From assembly GCA_904066235.2 (NCBI GenBank), contig CAJFCV020000002.1, forward strand, positions 9,176,001-9,240,000: DNA of 64,000 nucleotides, in the 5' to 3' direction. The notes beneath the pieces were generated by a model. That model was not told the DNA's origin. It saw nothing but the letters and a program-made list of their open reading frames with translations, and ran no database searches. The position numbers and the translations under genes were made by a program. The stretch comes from Bursaphelenchus xylophilus. Taxonomy: Eukaryota > Nematoda > Chromadorea > Rhabditida > Aphelenchoididae. Shown in pieces: positions 56,001 through 64,000 of this stretch. How positions within the stretch are numbered: position 1 is the first letter of the stretch; each line of letters opens with the position of its first letter.

Positions 56001-57634
56001 ATGGAAGTGATTGAATCGGTCAAAAATTACATTTGATTATACTACCTTGATATTGGTGTCGGATTTTTGACTGTTTTTTTTTTTTTTTTTCTTGCCTTTG
56101 TAAGGCCGTGAGAGGCATTTCAAGGAATTTTGGAGAGTTTAGAAGGGAATTGGGAGATTAGGTGGGCCAGGTTTTACCCTAATATTACAGTGGGGGACCT
56201 GATCCAGTGGCAAAAAACGTACCATTTTGCATCCGGGAAGTATCAAAAATGTGGCAAAATACCTCCCTCTCCAAGTAAAAAAGCTCCGATTTCAAAATCT
56301 CGCGAGGGAGATTTAAAAAAATTATTTTTGTGGGGGAAAAGGCCTTCAAAAAGAAGTTTTTTCACTTGGACAGGGAAGCATTTTGCCACATTTTTGATAC
56401 TTCCCGGATGCAAAATGGTACGTTTTTTGCTACTGGATCAGGTTCACTGTAGATTAGGGTAATTTTTTGTAATTGTTTGCTCTCATGTTCTTTTATGAGC
56501 TAGTCCAACGTATTTTAAATCCTCCGTAGGAGCCTTTTGGCCATTTTTTCACTGATTTTCCTACTTTGCAGTTCATAATTTCGATCTTTTAGAATTTTCA
56601 TGGGTGTCGTTTTTGCCGCTCTGGTTTATTGGACCCCATCATTCCGAGAAGACAACGGAGAGTACCCATACACTTACTATGTGATCTGGATTGGAGCCTA
56701 CTATTTGCATCAAATCGCATCTTACTGTATTTTCCTCTCGATGATGGCTTTCAACGCCCAAATTTCGGACCCAAAAATTGGTGGAACTTATATGACCTTG
56801 TTGAATACACTCAACAATTTGGGAGGAAATTGGCCTGCAACGTTTGTTTTGTCAGTAACGGACTTTTTCAACAAGAAGAATTGCATTTCAACAGCGACAA
56901 AGTTGTAAGTTTGAAATTTGCGGGTTTTGGTCATGGTGAAGATAAATTTTGGTAAATTTTGGAAGTAAATGTGCCTTGCGGATAAGGAAGTGTATGGTAG
57001 TGGAATCTGGGATGAATAAGGGAGGTTTTGAGATGGAGCTTTTTTAAAAAAAGTATGAAAATTTTGCGATATGTGAGATTTTTGGATAACATGAAGGATA
57101 AAGTAAAATTGCCCATCATTTTGCGGAATATGATTAGATTTGACATATTGGGGGTGTTTTTGAACTCTCTAAGATGTCATATGACTAGACTGGGTTGGAA
57201 TTTCATTACTCTAATTTTTGTAAAATGAGATTTTTTTCTATTTTTCGTCATCTAAAACAGTGGCCAAATTGAAGACGTTACCCGAAAAATAAAGCAGAGG
57301 GATGAAAACAAGATAATCTGGAATAAAGTACCCAATTATTAGAGATTACCATTACTCGAAGCGAATTTATTTTTGCTCAGTTATGTTATCCATGAAAATT
57401 TGATGACTAACTTAAATTTTGTTCAGAGTCATCAGCACTTGCACTCAAAAACATGAAGAAGACCAATGCAAAGCCGCCGGAAATGTTTGTGAATGGGAGA
57501 TTGACGGCTATTACATCTCCTCGGCCATCTGCACAATCGTTGGCCTGATATGGTTCAAGATGTTCTACAACAGAATTCAGATGTTCCAAAAGATCCCACG
57601 ATCGGAATGGCGGGTCATGAAAACCAAAAACTAG
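44076..57634 (+). CDS. SLC33A1: Acetyl-CoA transporter (SLC33A1)
   Basis: Eight exons, 44076-44151, 46532-46728, 46820-46921, 46988-47091, 47168-47583, 55522-55942, 56593-56904 and 57427-57634, join in frame to give 611 residues. After a hydrophilic start of about 100 residues the protein has the multi-helix fold of the family: LLLFLYLLQGIPLGL, FAHWPFSMKLLWAPIVDS, GRRKSWMVPCQ, LPLNFLAATQDIAVDGWAL, GYASTCNVVGQTVGFF, and later LLNTLNNLGGNWPATF and a cysteine-bearing lumenal loop before the last helix. It moves acetyl-CoA into the endoplasmic reticulum and Golgi for acetylation of glycans and proteins. Intron 5 is 7.9 kb and holds a nested antisense gene and the split element region; introns 1, 5 and 6 hold family I elements. 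AATAAA follows at 57666. Confidence 0.95.
45127..45702. repeat. Large inverted duplication centred on family I copy J
   Basis: Outside the element, 45127-45286 is nearly the exact reverse complement of 45542-45702 (for example CTGGTTACACTCTGTACTGT against ACAGTACAGAGTGTAACCAG). The whole forms a hairpin of about 575 bases in SLC33A1 intron 1. Confidence 0.92.
45287..45541. mobile_element. Family I MITE copy J
   Basis: Ends TACAGTTGGGGACCTGATCC and GATCAGGTCTCCCCACTGTA, lying exactly at the centre of the 45127-45702 inverted duplication. Confidence 0.92.
48008..53010 (-). CDS. Small secreted protein with ground-like domain resemblance, nested antisense
   Basis: Three minus-strand exons, 52914-53010, 48218-48302 and 48008-48125, join in frame to give 99 residues. 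A TTTTTTTAG acceptor sits one base before the ATG, consistent with a trans-spliced start. The first exon encodes a typical signal peptide (SCSFLGLYLLVLLLMPLYTV). The rest, CKSDKLREIILETVG then MKQVAEKRFGNWWSAVIIS, resembles the nematode ground-like domain (C-x-x-x-x-L-x-x-I-I, then an amphipathic helix ending in E-x-x-F, then V-I-x-S), although the VIC cysteine is absent. Ground-like proteins are secreted Hedgehog-related nematode proteins. The 4.6 kb first intron contains the Helitron-like insert. The whole gene lies inside SLC33A1 intron 5. An extra exon may be missed; family placement is tentative. Confidence 0.55.
49490..49828. repeat. Family III tandem units, left block
   Basis: Two units made of a spacer (TAAGAGTTTAGTGATT) and a foldback element. 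The complete element at 49599-49705 runs from AGATCAAGGAGACTCC to GGAGTCTCCTTGATCT around GGTATCATAGAGAG. The next copy (49760-49828) is the left half only and stops at CTGTGA, where the 2.6 kb insert begins. Confidence 0.9.
49834..49894. repeat. Strong terminal hairpin of the insert
   Basis: GCGTTGGGATGTAGCCTGAC pairs with GTCAGCCTACATTCCCAACG (about 20 base pairs, one bulge and one mismatch), and a second small hairpin GTCGCTACGCGAC sits in its loop. It lies five bases from the insert end. Confidence 0.85.
49920..50050. repeat. Degenerate telomere-like GCCTAA repeat array
   Basis: GCCTAAGCCTAAGC, AGCCTAAGC, GGCTAAGC and AAACTAAGC units follow each other for about 130 bases. GCCTAA is the complement of the nematode telomere repeat TTAGGC. 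The units are imperfect, with extra bases. Confidence 0.75.
50052..50700. repeat. Cluster of GCACAGTGC-type palindromes
   Basis: At least eleven copies of GCACAGTGC or one-base variants (GCACCGTGC, GCACGGTGC, GCGCAGTGC) occur within 650 bases, for example near 50055, 50075, 50093, 50281, 50321, 50402, 50454, 50524, 50576, 50654 and 50684. Several are preceded by TTTT or followed by GAAA or AATC. Confidence 0.85.
50593..50645. repeat. Short tandem duplication with GTCGCTGCGCGAC hairpin
   Basis: TTTTGGCTTTGTCGCTGCGCG occurs twice in tandem, the second followed by ACAAAGC so that TTTGTCGC pairs with GCGACAAA. It echoes the GTCGCTACGCGAC loop of the terminal hairpin. Confidence 0.75.
50729..50800 (+). 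repeat. tRNA-like segment (tRNA pseudogene or SINE head)
   Basis: An A-box-like TGGCGCAGTGGGTAGCGC and a B-box GGTTCAATCCC stand 34 bases apart. The D arm pairs (GCGC with GCGC) but the anticodon stem and the 3' acceptor strand do not form, and the segment is followed by an A run. It is not a functional tRNA by eye. Confidence 0.5.
52422..52840. repeat. Family III tandem units, right block
   Basis: The right half of the split copy (52422-52465), a spacer carrying GAGTTTAGTGATTTATTTT, then two complete elements at about 52571-52680 and 52720-52835, both with GGTATCACA and TGTGATACC arms. The spacer also matches the left block (AACATCCATAAAGAG). Confidence 0.9.
53613..53876 (+). CDS. Possible small ORF of unknown function in SLC33A1 intron 5
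   Basis: An 87-codon open frame on the sense strand of the host intron with a hydrophobic start (MTLLYLLVCSGLESA) and a charged remainder, and an AATAAA overlapping its stop. GC content and base use differ from the surrounding intron, but no domain is recognised, and a plausible acceptor (TTTGTAG at 53635-53641) would open other frames. It may be a gene fragment or chance. Confidence 0.2.
   Translation: MTLLYLLVCSGLESAERQLKKRPKNSLMRSNYKRDSKGFTSNLWEEWNPELSVIIYSGTKHLHKFESEKKEIKFVAEVKGKSIRDPQ
54671..55374. repeat. Large inverted duplication centred on family I copy K
   Basis: 54671-54908 and 55135-55374 are imperfect inverse copies (for example AACAGAGGGTTCCGA against CGGAACCCTCTGTT, and TGAAAACAAATGGCATTGAT against ATCAATGCCATTTGTTTTCA). 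The sequence is unrelated to the flanks of copy J. Confidence 0.92.
54909..55134. mobile_element. Family I MITE copy K
   Basis: Ends TACAGTGACGGACCTGATGC and GATCAGGTCCGGTGCACTGT, at the centre of the 54671-55374 inverted duplication in SLC33A1 intron 5. Confidence 0.9.
56188..56450. mobile_element. Family I MITE copy L
   Basis: Ends TACAGTGGGGGACCTGATCC and GATCAGGTTCACTGTA in SLC33A1 intron 6. Short inverse flanks (TTACCCTAAT left, ATTAGGGTAA right) surround it. Confidence 0.9.
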
Positions 57635-58297
57635 TCTTGAGATTATGTACAGCCAGTAATATTATAATAAAATGTCTATAGTTACTTATTATTTTGTTTT
57701 TGTTGTTCACTTCCTAGTCTGATTTCTTATGGCCAATATTTTTATCTATATATTGTAATGTAAGGAAGTCTGGATATGAGAAATGGTCTAAGGAACCGAT
57801 ATTCGAAGGTTTTGTAGCGAAAAATTAAGTTTATAACTGATTTTTATCAAAAATTTAGATAATTTTAGGGAATTTGCCTCTAAATTAGAGGTTTCATATC
57901 CAGATCTTCCGTTTGTAGCAATTTCCTTATAGTAAATTCTCTGTTTATGTAGTTTCCATACATATCACATCAATTTAGCGATGATCCGCGGCATTTTCGA
58001 TATTATTTTAGACATCCGTTGGTATCAAGTGTAATATCTTAAAATTTGCTACCCCCGAAGGCCTGTATTTATTGTCCTTACAATATTCCGAAGCTAGCTT
58101 TATAACAATTCACTTATATGGTATGCCCCGTTCATTTACAATGTCGAAAATTTTTTTGGAAGACCTGGATTTATTACATTGTGCCAAGAGAAAATAAACA
58201 CACAGACTTAATATGTATTAGTACTCCGGTAGAAACGTTGCAAGAGTAGTGAGACCATGGAAGAGGAGGAGGTTTGAGACATCAAGGGTAGGTGGGG
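57635..58297. other. Intergenic region between convergent SLC33A1 and ELOF1
   Basis: Contains the SLC33A1 AATAAA at 57666-57671 and a copy of the recurring TTATATTAYACT motif in reverse (ATCAAGTGTAATATC, 58018-58032). No exon seen. Confidence 0.6.
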
Positions 58298-59128
58298 TTA
58301 CTGGTTGGCCTGCTCGCAGGCGTCGATCCAGTCCGAATATACGTCGATGGGCTCGGAAAGGTAGGTGATGTTGGTCTGGAAGTTCTCGGTGCAAATGCGA
58401 CATTGGATGAAGCCAACGTTTCGGAGACGATCACTGGAATCAAACAATTTTACTCAAAAGAAGCGAATTTATATTTTTGATACCTAAAATCTTGATTGCA
58501 ATGGATAATATGTAATTGAAAATGGAGCCTTCGAGGGCAATTTAGCATTCTAAACTTCGGTATAGGTATTATAGATCTAGCACGTCTTTCGCGGCCTTTT
58601 AATTCTCGAAAAAGCATGAAAACTTTGAAATTTTATCATTTGATATCTAGTCCAATATAATAAACTGGTCGAAACAATTGAAGCCAACGAAAAGATGTCT
58701 CCCAAGGTATTATTAGGAAGCTAAAGTGTAAACCTAACCGCCGCATTTCTATCGTTGAGAAAGTTTCCATAATTTTTGGATTTATATTATTTTAGGTATA
58801 AGATCCTCAGGTTTGGAAATTCCAGGTCCTAAACGACGCAGACAATCTCTTAATTTCCCTATCCTACTCCCAAACCTTTTCCAAAACCAAAATTACATTA
58901 TTTCGCAACAAGAACTACCTAAAACGCCACCACGTGTCACAATTTCTCCAATTTTCATCCGAGTATCATGCGACCTAAACCAAGAAGAGCACAAAAACAA
59001 AACACAACTTACAGTTTGACTTCACAGACACGCTCGTGGTTGCAGAAGGGACAATTGAAGACTGTGTCAAGGGGAACAATGATCTTTGCCTTTGCCGGCG
59101 CTTTTCTACTCGACTTTTTCTTGGCCAT
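58298..59128 (-). CDS. ELOF1: Transcription elongation factor 1 (ELOF1)
   Basis: Two exons on the minus strand, 59013-59128 and 58298-58433, join in frame to give 83 residues, the same length as the human protein. The basic N-terminus [14 protein letters not shown] is followed by the four-cysteine zinc ribbon CPFC...CRIC and the conserved tail [22 protein letters not shown]1 binds elongating RNA polymerase II and helps transcription through nucleosomes and transcription-coupled repair. The start was set at the ATG of the MAKKKS sequence; the upstream in-frame extension has no family similarity. The gene is convergent with SLC33A1. Confidence 0.96.
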
Positions 59129-60124
59129 GCCGCTGAAAATAATAGAAAAATCTTGAAAAAAATCCACGTAAAAAAGCGAAAAATCCACGATTTTTTCGCC
59201 AAAAATCCCACGAAAATCGACCAAAAACGCGGGGAAATCGACCGAAACCCCACTGGAAACGAAGGGAGCACGAGAAATGGGGAGAGCGGACACAGGGGAA
59301 GAGCAAAAACGAAGAACCGCCGCACGGCAACTCCACGGGCAGCTGGACTGAGGAGCCGGGGCCGGGCAGCGCTTTTATTCTCCTCACCGCCGTCGATTCT
59401 CCGCCCAAAATCTTTTTTTTTTCTCTCGTCTCCTTTGCGAGATTGCAAATGATAAACGAAAAAACTACGGAAATTATCATAAATGACGTCCCATCTCGGA
59501 AGCGGTGGGGTTTGAAGGGAATTGGGCCAAAACTAAAAACAAAAATTCGATATTTTAGGGGTTAGGGAGGGAAGTTCAAGGTCGGGGGAAAATTTTGGGT
59601 GAAAAAGAATTTTTATTTTTGGGGAAAATGGTCAATTCAGAGAAAGTATACCCTAAAAATTTTCTTCACAACACTTTCCCGCTTTTTACACAAGATTTCA
59701 GCCATTTCCGATCAAAAATATTGTTTTAGATGTCTAAAATCTGAATCAATGTAATTTCGAGTAAAAAAACAAGCTCTTCTTGACCGCATTGATCTCGTTG
59801 TACAATCTCCTTTCTATAAACTCCATTTATCATCGATTTCCATCAAAATCAAATTTTTTTTTATATTACACTAGATACCAAATAGCGACCAGACTAAAAA
59901 ATAATCAAACAGGTCAAAAATCTCTCAAAATTTATTCTTTACATATATTCTAAATATCACACATAAATCGTGAAGCCAGACGGAATGAATAGACATTTAT
60001 AGACATCAATCGTGAAAAGACGGGATTGGAACTGAAGAAAGACGGCCTAAAATCAAAAAATAAGAAGTGAAGACTGGGAATATGAAAAATTAGCGGCTAA
60101 AAAATGATAATAAAGTCATCGAGT
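59129..60124. other. Intergenic region upstream of ELOF1
   Basis: About 1 kb. The ELOF1-proximal 350 bases are CG-containing and probably promoter. The distal part holds a TTATATTACACTAGATACC motif copy (59871-59888) and the AATAAA of the V-ATPase gene on the minus strand at 59932-59937. Long open frames on the plus strand here are antisense shadows. Confidence 0.55.
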
Positions 60125-60795
60125 TTAGAAGTCGTCGGGATTGAACATACCACGAGCTCGGTTCAGAATCGAGTCCTGAAATATTGATGTAGGTAAGAAA
60201 ATTGGATTTTTTATGGAATCAATTGAATGTTTTGTAATTATCTAAGTGGAAACAGTTGCTAACTGAATTGGGGGAACTTTTGATAGTAAAATGCTGCAAT
60301 TCCTAGAAGGATCACCGAAGTGTTCGATCAAATTAACATTCATGTACTAAAGTAATGTCGGAAATTGGAGTTTCAACGAACTCTTTGCGCTTTTTGCGGG
60401 TTAAAATCCTCCTGGTAGCATCTTACAGCCATTTACCTCGTTTCTAAATACCGGAAGCAGCGAAATAATAAAAATCTCACCTTGGCCGGATCATACGGCA
60501 TTTCCTTTGATGGAATCTCCAAAACAGCCGGAGTCGAGGCTGTATGTTGATCAACAGTAAATCGAATAAGCTCGGCGACGTGTTGGTTGATCAGCACAAT
60601 GGCGATATCGTCTCTGCTGACAAAGTTCTTGAAGGTCTCTTCAATTTCGGTAGTAGTCGTGTTCTTGTCAACAATAAAATAGTTTGGCTTCCGGGCTTTG
60701 TTCAGCTGACCAATTCCACCTAACATAAAGCCAACAACGGTGTCTTCGTCTCCAATGACGGCCAAAAGTTTTCCTCGTTGAGATGAATGCGCCAT
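60125..60795 (-). CDS. vha-9: V-type ATPase subunit F
   Basis: Two exons on the minus strand, 60481-60795 and 60125-60175, join in frame to give 121 residues, the usual length. Motifs include [57 protein letters not shown] and the tail [10 protein letters not shown]. Subunit F belongs to the central stalk of the V1 sector, which couples ATP hydrolysis to rotation and proton pumping into endomembrane compartments. An acceptor (TTCTTTAG) lies 9 bases upstream of the ATG, fixing the start. The gene is 321 bases downstream of BBS1 on the same strand. Confidence 0.96.
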
Positions 60796-61116
60796 GTTTT
60801 AGACCTAAAGAAAAAATTTTGCCTATAACAATATAAATCAATATTCTCGATGAAAAGTAAACAAAAAATTGATAAATTTGAATGAAAACACGTTGAAAAC
60901 GAACGTCAACATCAGAAGCCGAAAAGTTTTTATTCTGATCTTCGATTCTCGATGTGCAACAGAATGCCAAACCAAAAATTGATGTTTGTTTTCGTGGTGG
61001 GACTCAAAATCAAAGTAGATGAAAAACGAAATAACTAAACTGAAGGTTTATTTGTGATAAAATTACACTTCAAATATCTCTAAAATGTTTATTAATAAAT
61101 AGTTGAGGCATTAAAA

Positions 61117-63927
61117 TCAATTGATATCCGGCTCGCTAACTGGTAATGTCACAGTTGACGAAAATATTGGCTGTTTCCACTTTTCTCGAATCATTAGGAC
61201 CTTCAATTCGGAAGTGGCTTGTTTCTCCGGGTATAAACAAGTGATATGCGTTGAGAACTTCATTCTCACACCAATCGGAAGGACGTCAGGGAGAATTATC
61301 ATGTTATTTTTGATAGTATACTCGTTTCTGTCGAAAATAAAAGTGATAACTCGTCGGGCTGATGGTAGTTCTCTGAAATTTGAGGTGATTGTGATTGCTA
61401 GAGGCGTAGGGAAGATTTTGAGACAGTTTTACATAGGTTTACTCACTTATTTCCGGCCACATTGACAATAACTTTAAAAATTGGGCCAAATCCAAGTAGT
61501 TCAACGTTAAAATCGATTGGTTCTACATCCCTTGAGGGCAATAATCCAGTCTCTCCTGATTGTAAAGCCGCGAAGGTCTTTACAGTATTATATTTCAGCA
61601 TGAAAAGGTCTCGTTGATAGATCTAAGTAAAGGCAAAAAATTTCAAAATTACATTGCTTTAGTCATCAAAATTGGTTTTTGTAAAATACAGGTTAGTTTC
61701 TCTGTATATTACCTTATGAAGCCTTTGTGGATTATCTCTCTCCCTCAACGATTGATCTATGAAGGCTTTTGTTCTTCTTGGTACATTTAGTTTTTGGTTT
61801 TGAGCGGCCGGAGGGCCTAAAACATGTGCCCGTTCCTCCAAAGTTGCTGTTCTCCGGAAGATCTTCGCATACAAGCCTCCGCTGGCTGTACCGAACAGTA
61901 AAACACCCTCTTCACGGCCCAATTTTCCAAATCGAAGCCATGAGACGGCCTCATCAACCTTGACTACATCCACCAAAAACATCTCAACATATAAGCGGAT
62001 TTCGTTTTGAATAGCGACCAGGACTCCCTTATATTGGCGCGGTTCGTAATGAAAAGTCTCAATATCGTGGATTGGACTCTCTAGTTGGATTTCGTTGAGG
62101 CATTTGCCACGAATACTGTAGAACATTAGACGGTGGTCTCGAGTTGAGAAGACTAACTGAAATTTTGATTTTATGGGAAAAGTATCGTAAATATTTACTT
62201 TTATAACTTCAAATTTCGACCTCAAAATCTAGATATAAGTTGGTAGTTGTCATCAAAAATTTGAGGGTAAAAATTCTTAACTTTTCCTTACCTGGTTCAC
62301 CGAATAAGCCATGCAGATTGGTTGATTTCTCAAGTAAAACACATGCTGGGTGAGTCCACTCTTCCCTGACTTCTTCAAAATCACCACATCCCCTTCTCGA
62401 CAGACCACAAATGTTCGATATTCCACATCGAACAATCCCAACGTGCTGATCAGATCTGGGGCCTGTTTTAGCTTCACCTTTTCGAGCAGAGTGAAGGCCT
62501 GAAGGTAAAATACGAAAGAAAAATGTGGAAAAACTTTGATTTCAAAAGCGCGCTCTTCAAAACGGAGTTTTTTAGCCAGAAGGAGGCATTTTGCTGCATT
62601 TTCTGATACCTCCCGGATGCAAAATGGTACGTTTTTTGCCACTGGATCAGGTAGCACTTCTTTCGATTTTTTTTTCATTTTGAAAACTCCCTTTTTTAAC
62701 AAAAAAAATCTTTTTTCTCACCTGTGTGTCCACCCAATAAACTCCTCCCATCTCCGCCGCCGCTACCAGCACATCCACTCCATCCGGCTTTTGTTGATTC
62801 CTCTTCATCGTTGTCATACAAGTCAACCGCACATTTGTGAAATTCAAATCCTCCAGGCCTTTCCTCACCCTCTCCAACAAGTTCTGTCTAGCCGAGTCGG
62901 ATTTTTGCCCCATAAATTGCTGAGTAATGTCGGTCAAACAGTCCATTCCAACGTCTTTCAAACACTCTTTCAGGCCCTCCTTCAACGTCTCAACGGACAT
63001 TTGCTCGTTGTGTTTGGCGGCTTCCCATATGTGGATTTCCGGGGGATGGAGGAACTCTTGAGGAACGGCGAACCGATAGAACGGCTTCATGTTGCGGTAG
63101 ATGAGGATGCCGTTCCCGGAGGCGACCGCAATGCAAGGGCTTTGACCCTGAAAAAGATGATTTTTATAGGTGTGGGTTAGAATTTGCTGGCATGCGATGA
63201 ATGAGGTGTTAGTGGTGATTGAAAATATCTCCATAAAAAATACTCATTTCTACTAGAGGTCAACACTTCAACAAAAAAAAATCATTTTTTCAACACGAAA
63301 ATGACAAAGATACGACGAAATAGCGTTTTTCCTCTAACCGGTCTCTCCATTTCGCCTACTCTCTCGGCGAAATAGGCCGTCAAATATGGTCGTCTACAAA
63401 GCTCGAGCTAAAATTTTTCAAAAATTGATTTGTGGCGTGACAAACGCTTATATAAAAATTTATGGCTTCCAAACGCGGTAAAACCTCCTTTCTACAAACC
63501 TGTTTTATAACGAAATAAGTCTTTTACTCTATTGCAATTTACTGTAAGAGGTTTGACGGTATGCAAAAATCCTTACCGACTCCGAATAAAACGTGACAAT
63601 TGCTGCAGGTCGATCACTCAAAGTCGTCTGAGTTTGAGGAGTCAACCCGAAATACAACACCATTTTTGGCGGAGGTTGTTTTTCATCCACCAGTATCAAT
63701 TTATAATCTCCATCCGAGTGAACATCACCAATTGTAATACAAGATTTGGTGGTTTGAACTCCCGCCAACGGCTCGTACAACGCTCGAAGCCAACGTTTTT
63801 GTGAGCGCATATCTGGAAATTGGAAGAAAATTTAACAAAAATCCTCTCAAATCTCTCTTTTATGAAGTTACTGAGGTTACAATTTCCACATAAAGCCCTC
63901 ACCTCCGAACCTGTTACTCGATTGCAT
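61117..63927 (-). CDS. bbs-1: BBS1, BBSome subunit
   Basis: Seven exons on the minus strand, 63903-63927, 63577-63812, 62722-63147, 62292-62498, 61713-62156, 61447-61622 and 61117-61372, join in frame to give 589 residues (human BBS1 is 593). The N-terminal beta-propeller shows RWLRALYEPLAGV, IGDVHSDGDYKLIL and SPCIAVASGNGILIYRNMKP; the helical insertion follows, then RLTCMTTMKRNQQK, FDVEYRTFVVCREGDVVIL and the later LGPPAAQNQKLNVPRRTK with DQSLRERD, all strongly conserved; the C-terminal part forms the GAE-like domain. BBS1 lets the BBSome bind ARL6 on ciliary membranes for export of receptors. No clear RFX X-box is visible in the 73 bases upstream of the start left in the window. Intron 3 holds family I copy M and intron 2 family II-like remnants. 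Confidence 0.95.
62527..62653. mobile_element. Family I MITE copy M (left end lost)
   Basis: Right arm and right end only (GCGCGCTCTTCAAAACGG to CCACTGGATCAGGTA), in a 223-base BBS1 intron of which it makes up over half. Confidence 0.8.
63245..63470. repeat. Decayed family II-like sequence in BBS1 intron 2
   Basis: AACCGGTCTCTCCATTTCGC, CTACTCTCTCGGCG and GCTCGAGCTAAAATTTTTCA correspond to the family II core in order, but both terminal repeats are gone. Confidence 0.5.
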
Positions 63928-64000
63928 CTTGAAGTTCCGAAGTTTGTAGTTATCCCCAATTATAGCGGAGATAATGGAGATGATTAGAGCGGGGTATTAC

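Noticed and set aside
58975..59480. Long overlapping frames around the ELOF1 start
   Set aside because: They extend past the real ELOF1 ATG or lie out of frame; the 83-residue product starting at 59128 matches the family length exactly.
63928..64000. Ciliary X-box upstream of BBS1
   Set aside because: I looked for the RFX-type half-sites in the remaining 73 bases and saw no convincing match; the promoter may lie outside the window.

Overview
The window is eukaryotic nuclear DNA from a nematode. The evidence is two cuticle collagen genes with Gly-X-Y tracts, short introns ending in TTTTCAG, splice-acceptor-like AGs just upstream of several start codons (as expected for spliced-leader trans-splicing), operon-like spacing between some genes, and nematode versions of conserved genes. 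A dispersed 16-18 bp motif resembling TTTTCGTGGCGAGACC, which I recall from Caenorhabditis repeats, suggests a rhabditid, but I cannot name the genus. Exon boundaries were read by eye from GT/AG sites and reading-frame continuity.

Layout, left to right: glutaminase (minus, 3' end outside the window); a four-helix membrane protein (plus); cuticle collagen 1 (minus) and collagen 2 (plus), divergent about 3.2 kb apart; a claudin-like four-helix protein (minus); a short Dishevelled with DIX, PDZ and DEP domains (plus); a Frag1/DRAM/Sfk1 membrane protein (minus), head to head with an unrecognised lysine-rich protein gene (plus); the ESCRT-III subunit VPS24/CHMP3 and RNase H1 (both plus). A gene-poor, repeat-rich stretch of about 7.5 kb follows. 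Then come an SLC3 amino-acid-transporter heavy chain (plus); PYROXD1 and deoxyribose-phosphate aldolase (both minus, an operon candidate); the acetyl-CoA transporter SLC33A1 (plus, with a 7.9 kb intron that holds a small antisense gene for a secreted ground-like protein); elongation factor ELOF1, V-ATPase subunit F and BBS1 (all minus). Most genes are housekeeping or cuticle and signalling genes with no common pathway.

The unusual content is in the repeats. At least four foldback families were found. Family I (TA target, Tc1/mariner-like ends beginning CAGTG) has about 15 copies, almost all in introns. One PYROXD1 intron is nearly all family I element. In two cases (SLC33A1 introns 1 and 5) the element sits at the exact centre of a much longer inverted duplication of unrelated flanking DNA. 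Family II is a roughly 450 bp foldback with ends GGGAAGTACCCCAAGTGCGA. Family III is a roughly 110 bp element built on GATACCTTTTGATATC, arranged as tandem units. Family IV has ends near TATCAGTCTGTCGGGAAAA.

Inside SLC33A1 intron 5, one family III copy is split by a 2.6 kb insert (49829-52421) of different base composition. The insert has Helitron-like features: it sits between A and T, begins TC on the minus strand, and has a strong hairpin next to the other end. It carries degenerate GCCTAA telomere-like repeats, a cluster of GCACAGTGC palindromes and a tRNA-like segment. This is the best candidate here for something undescribed.
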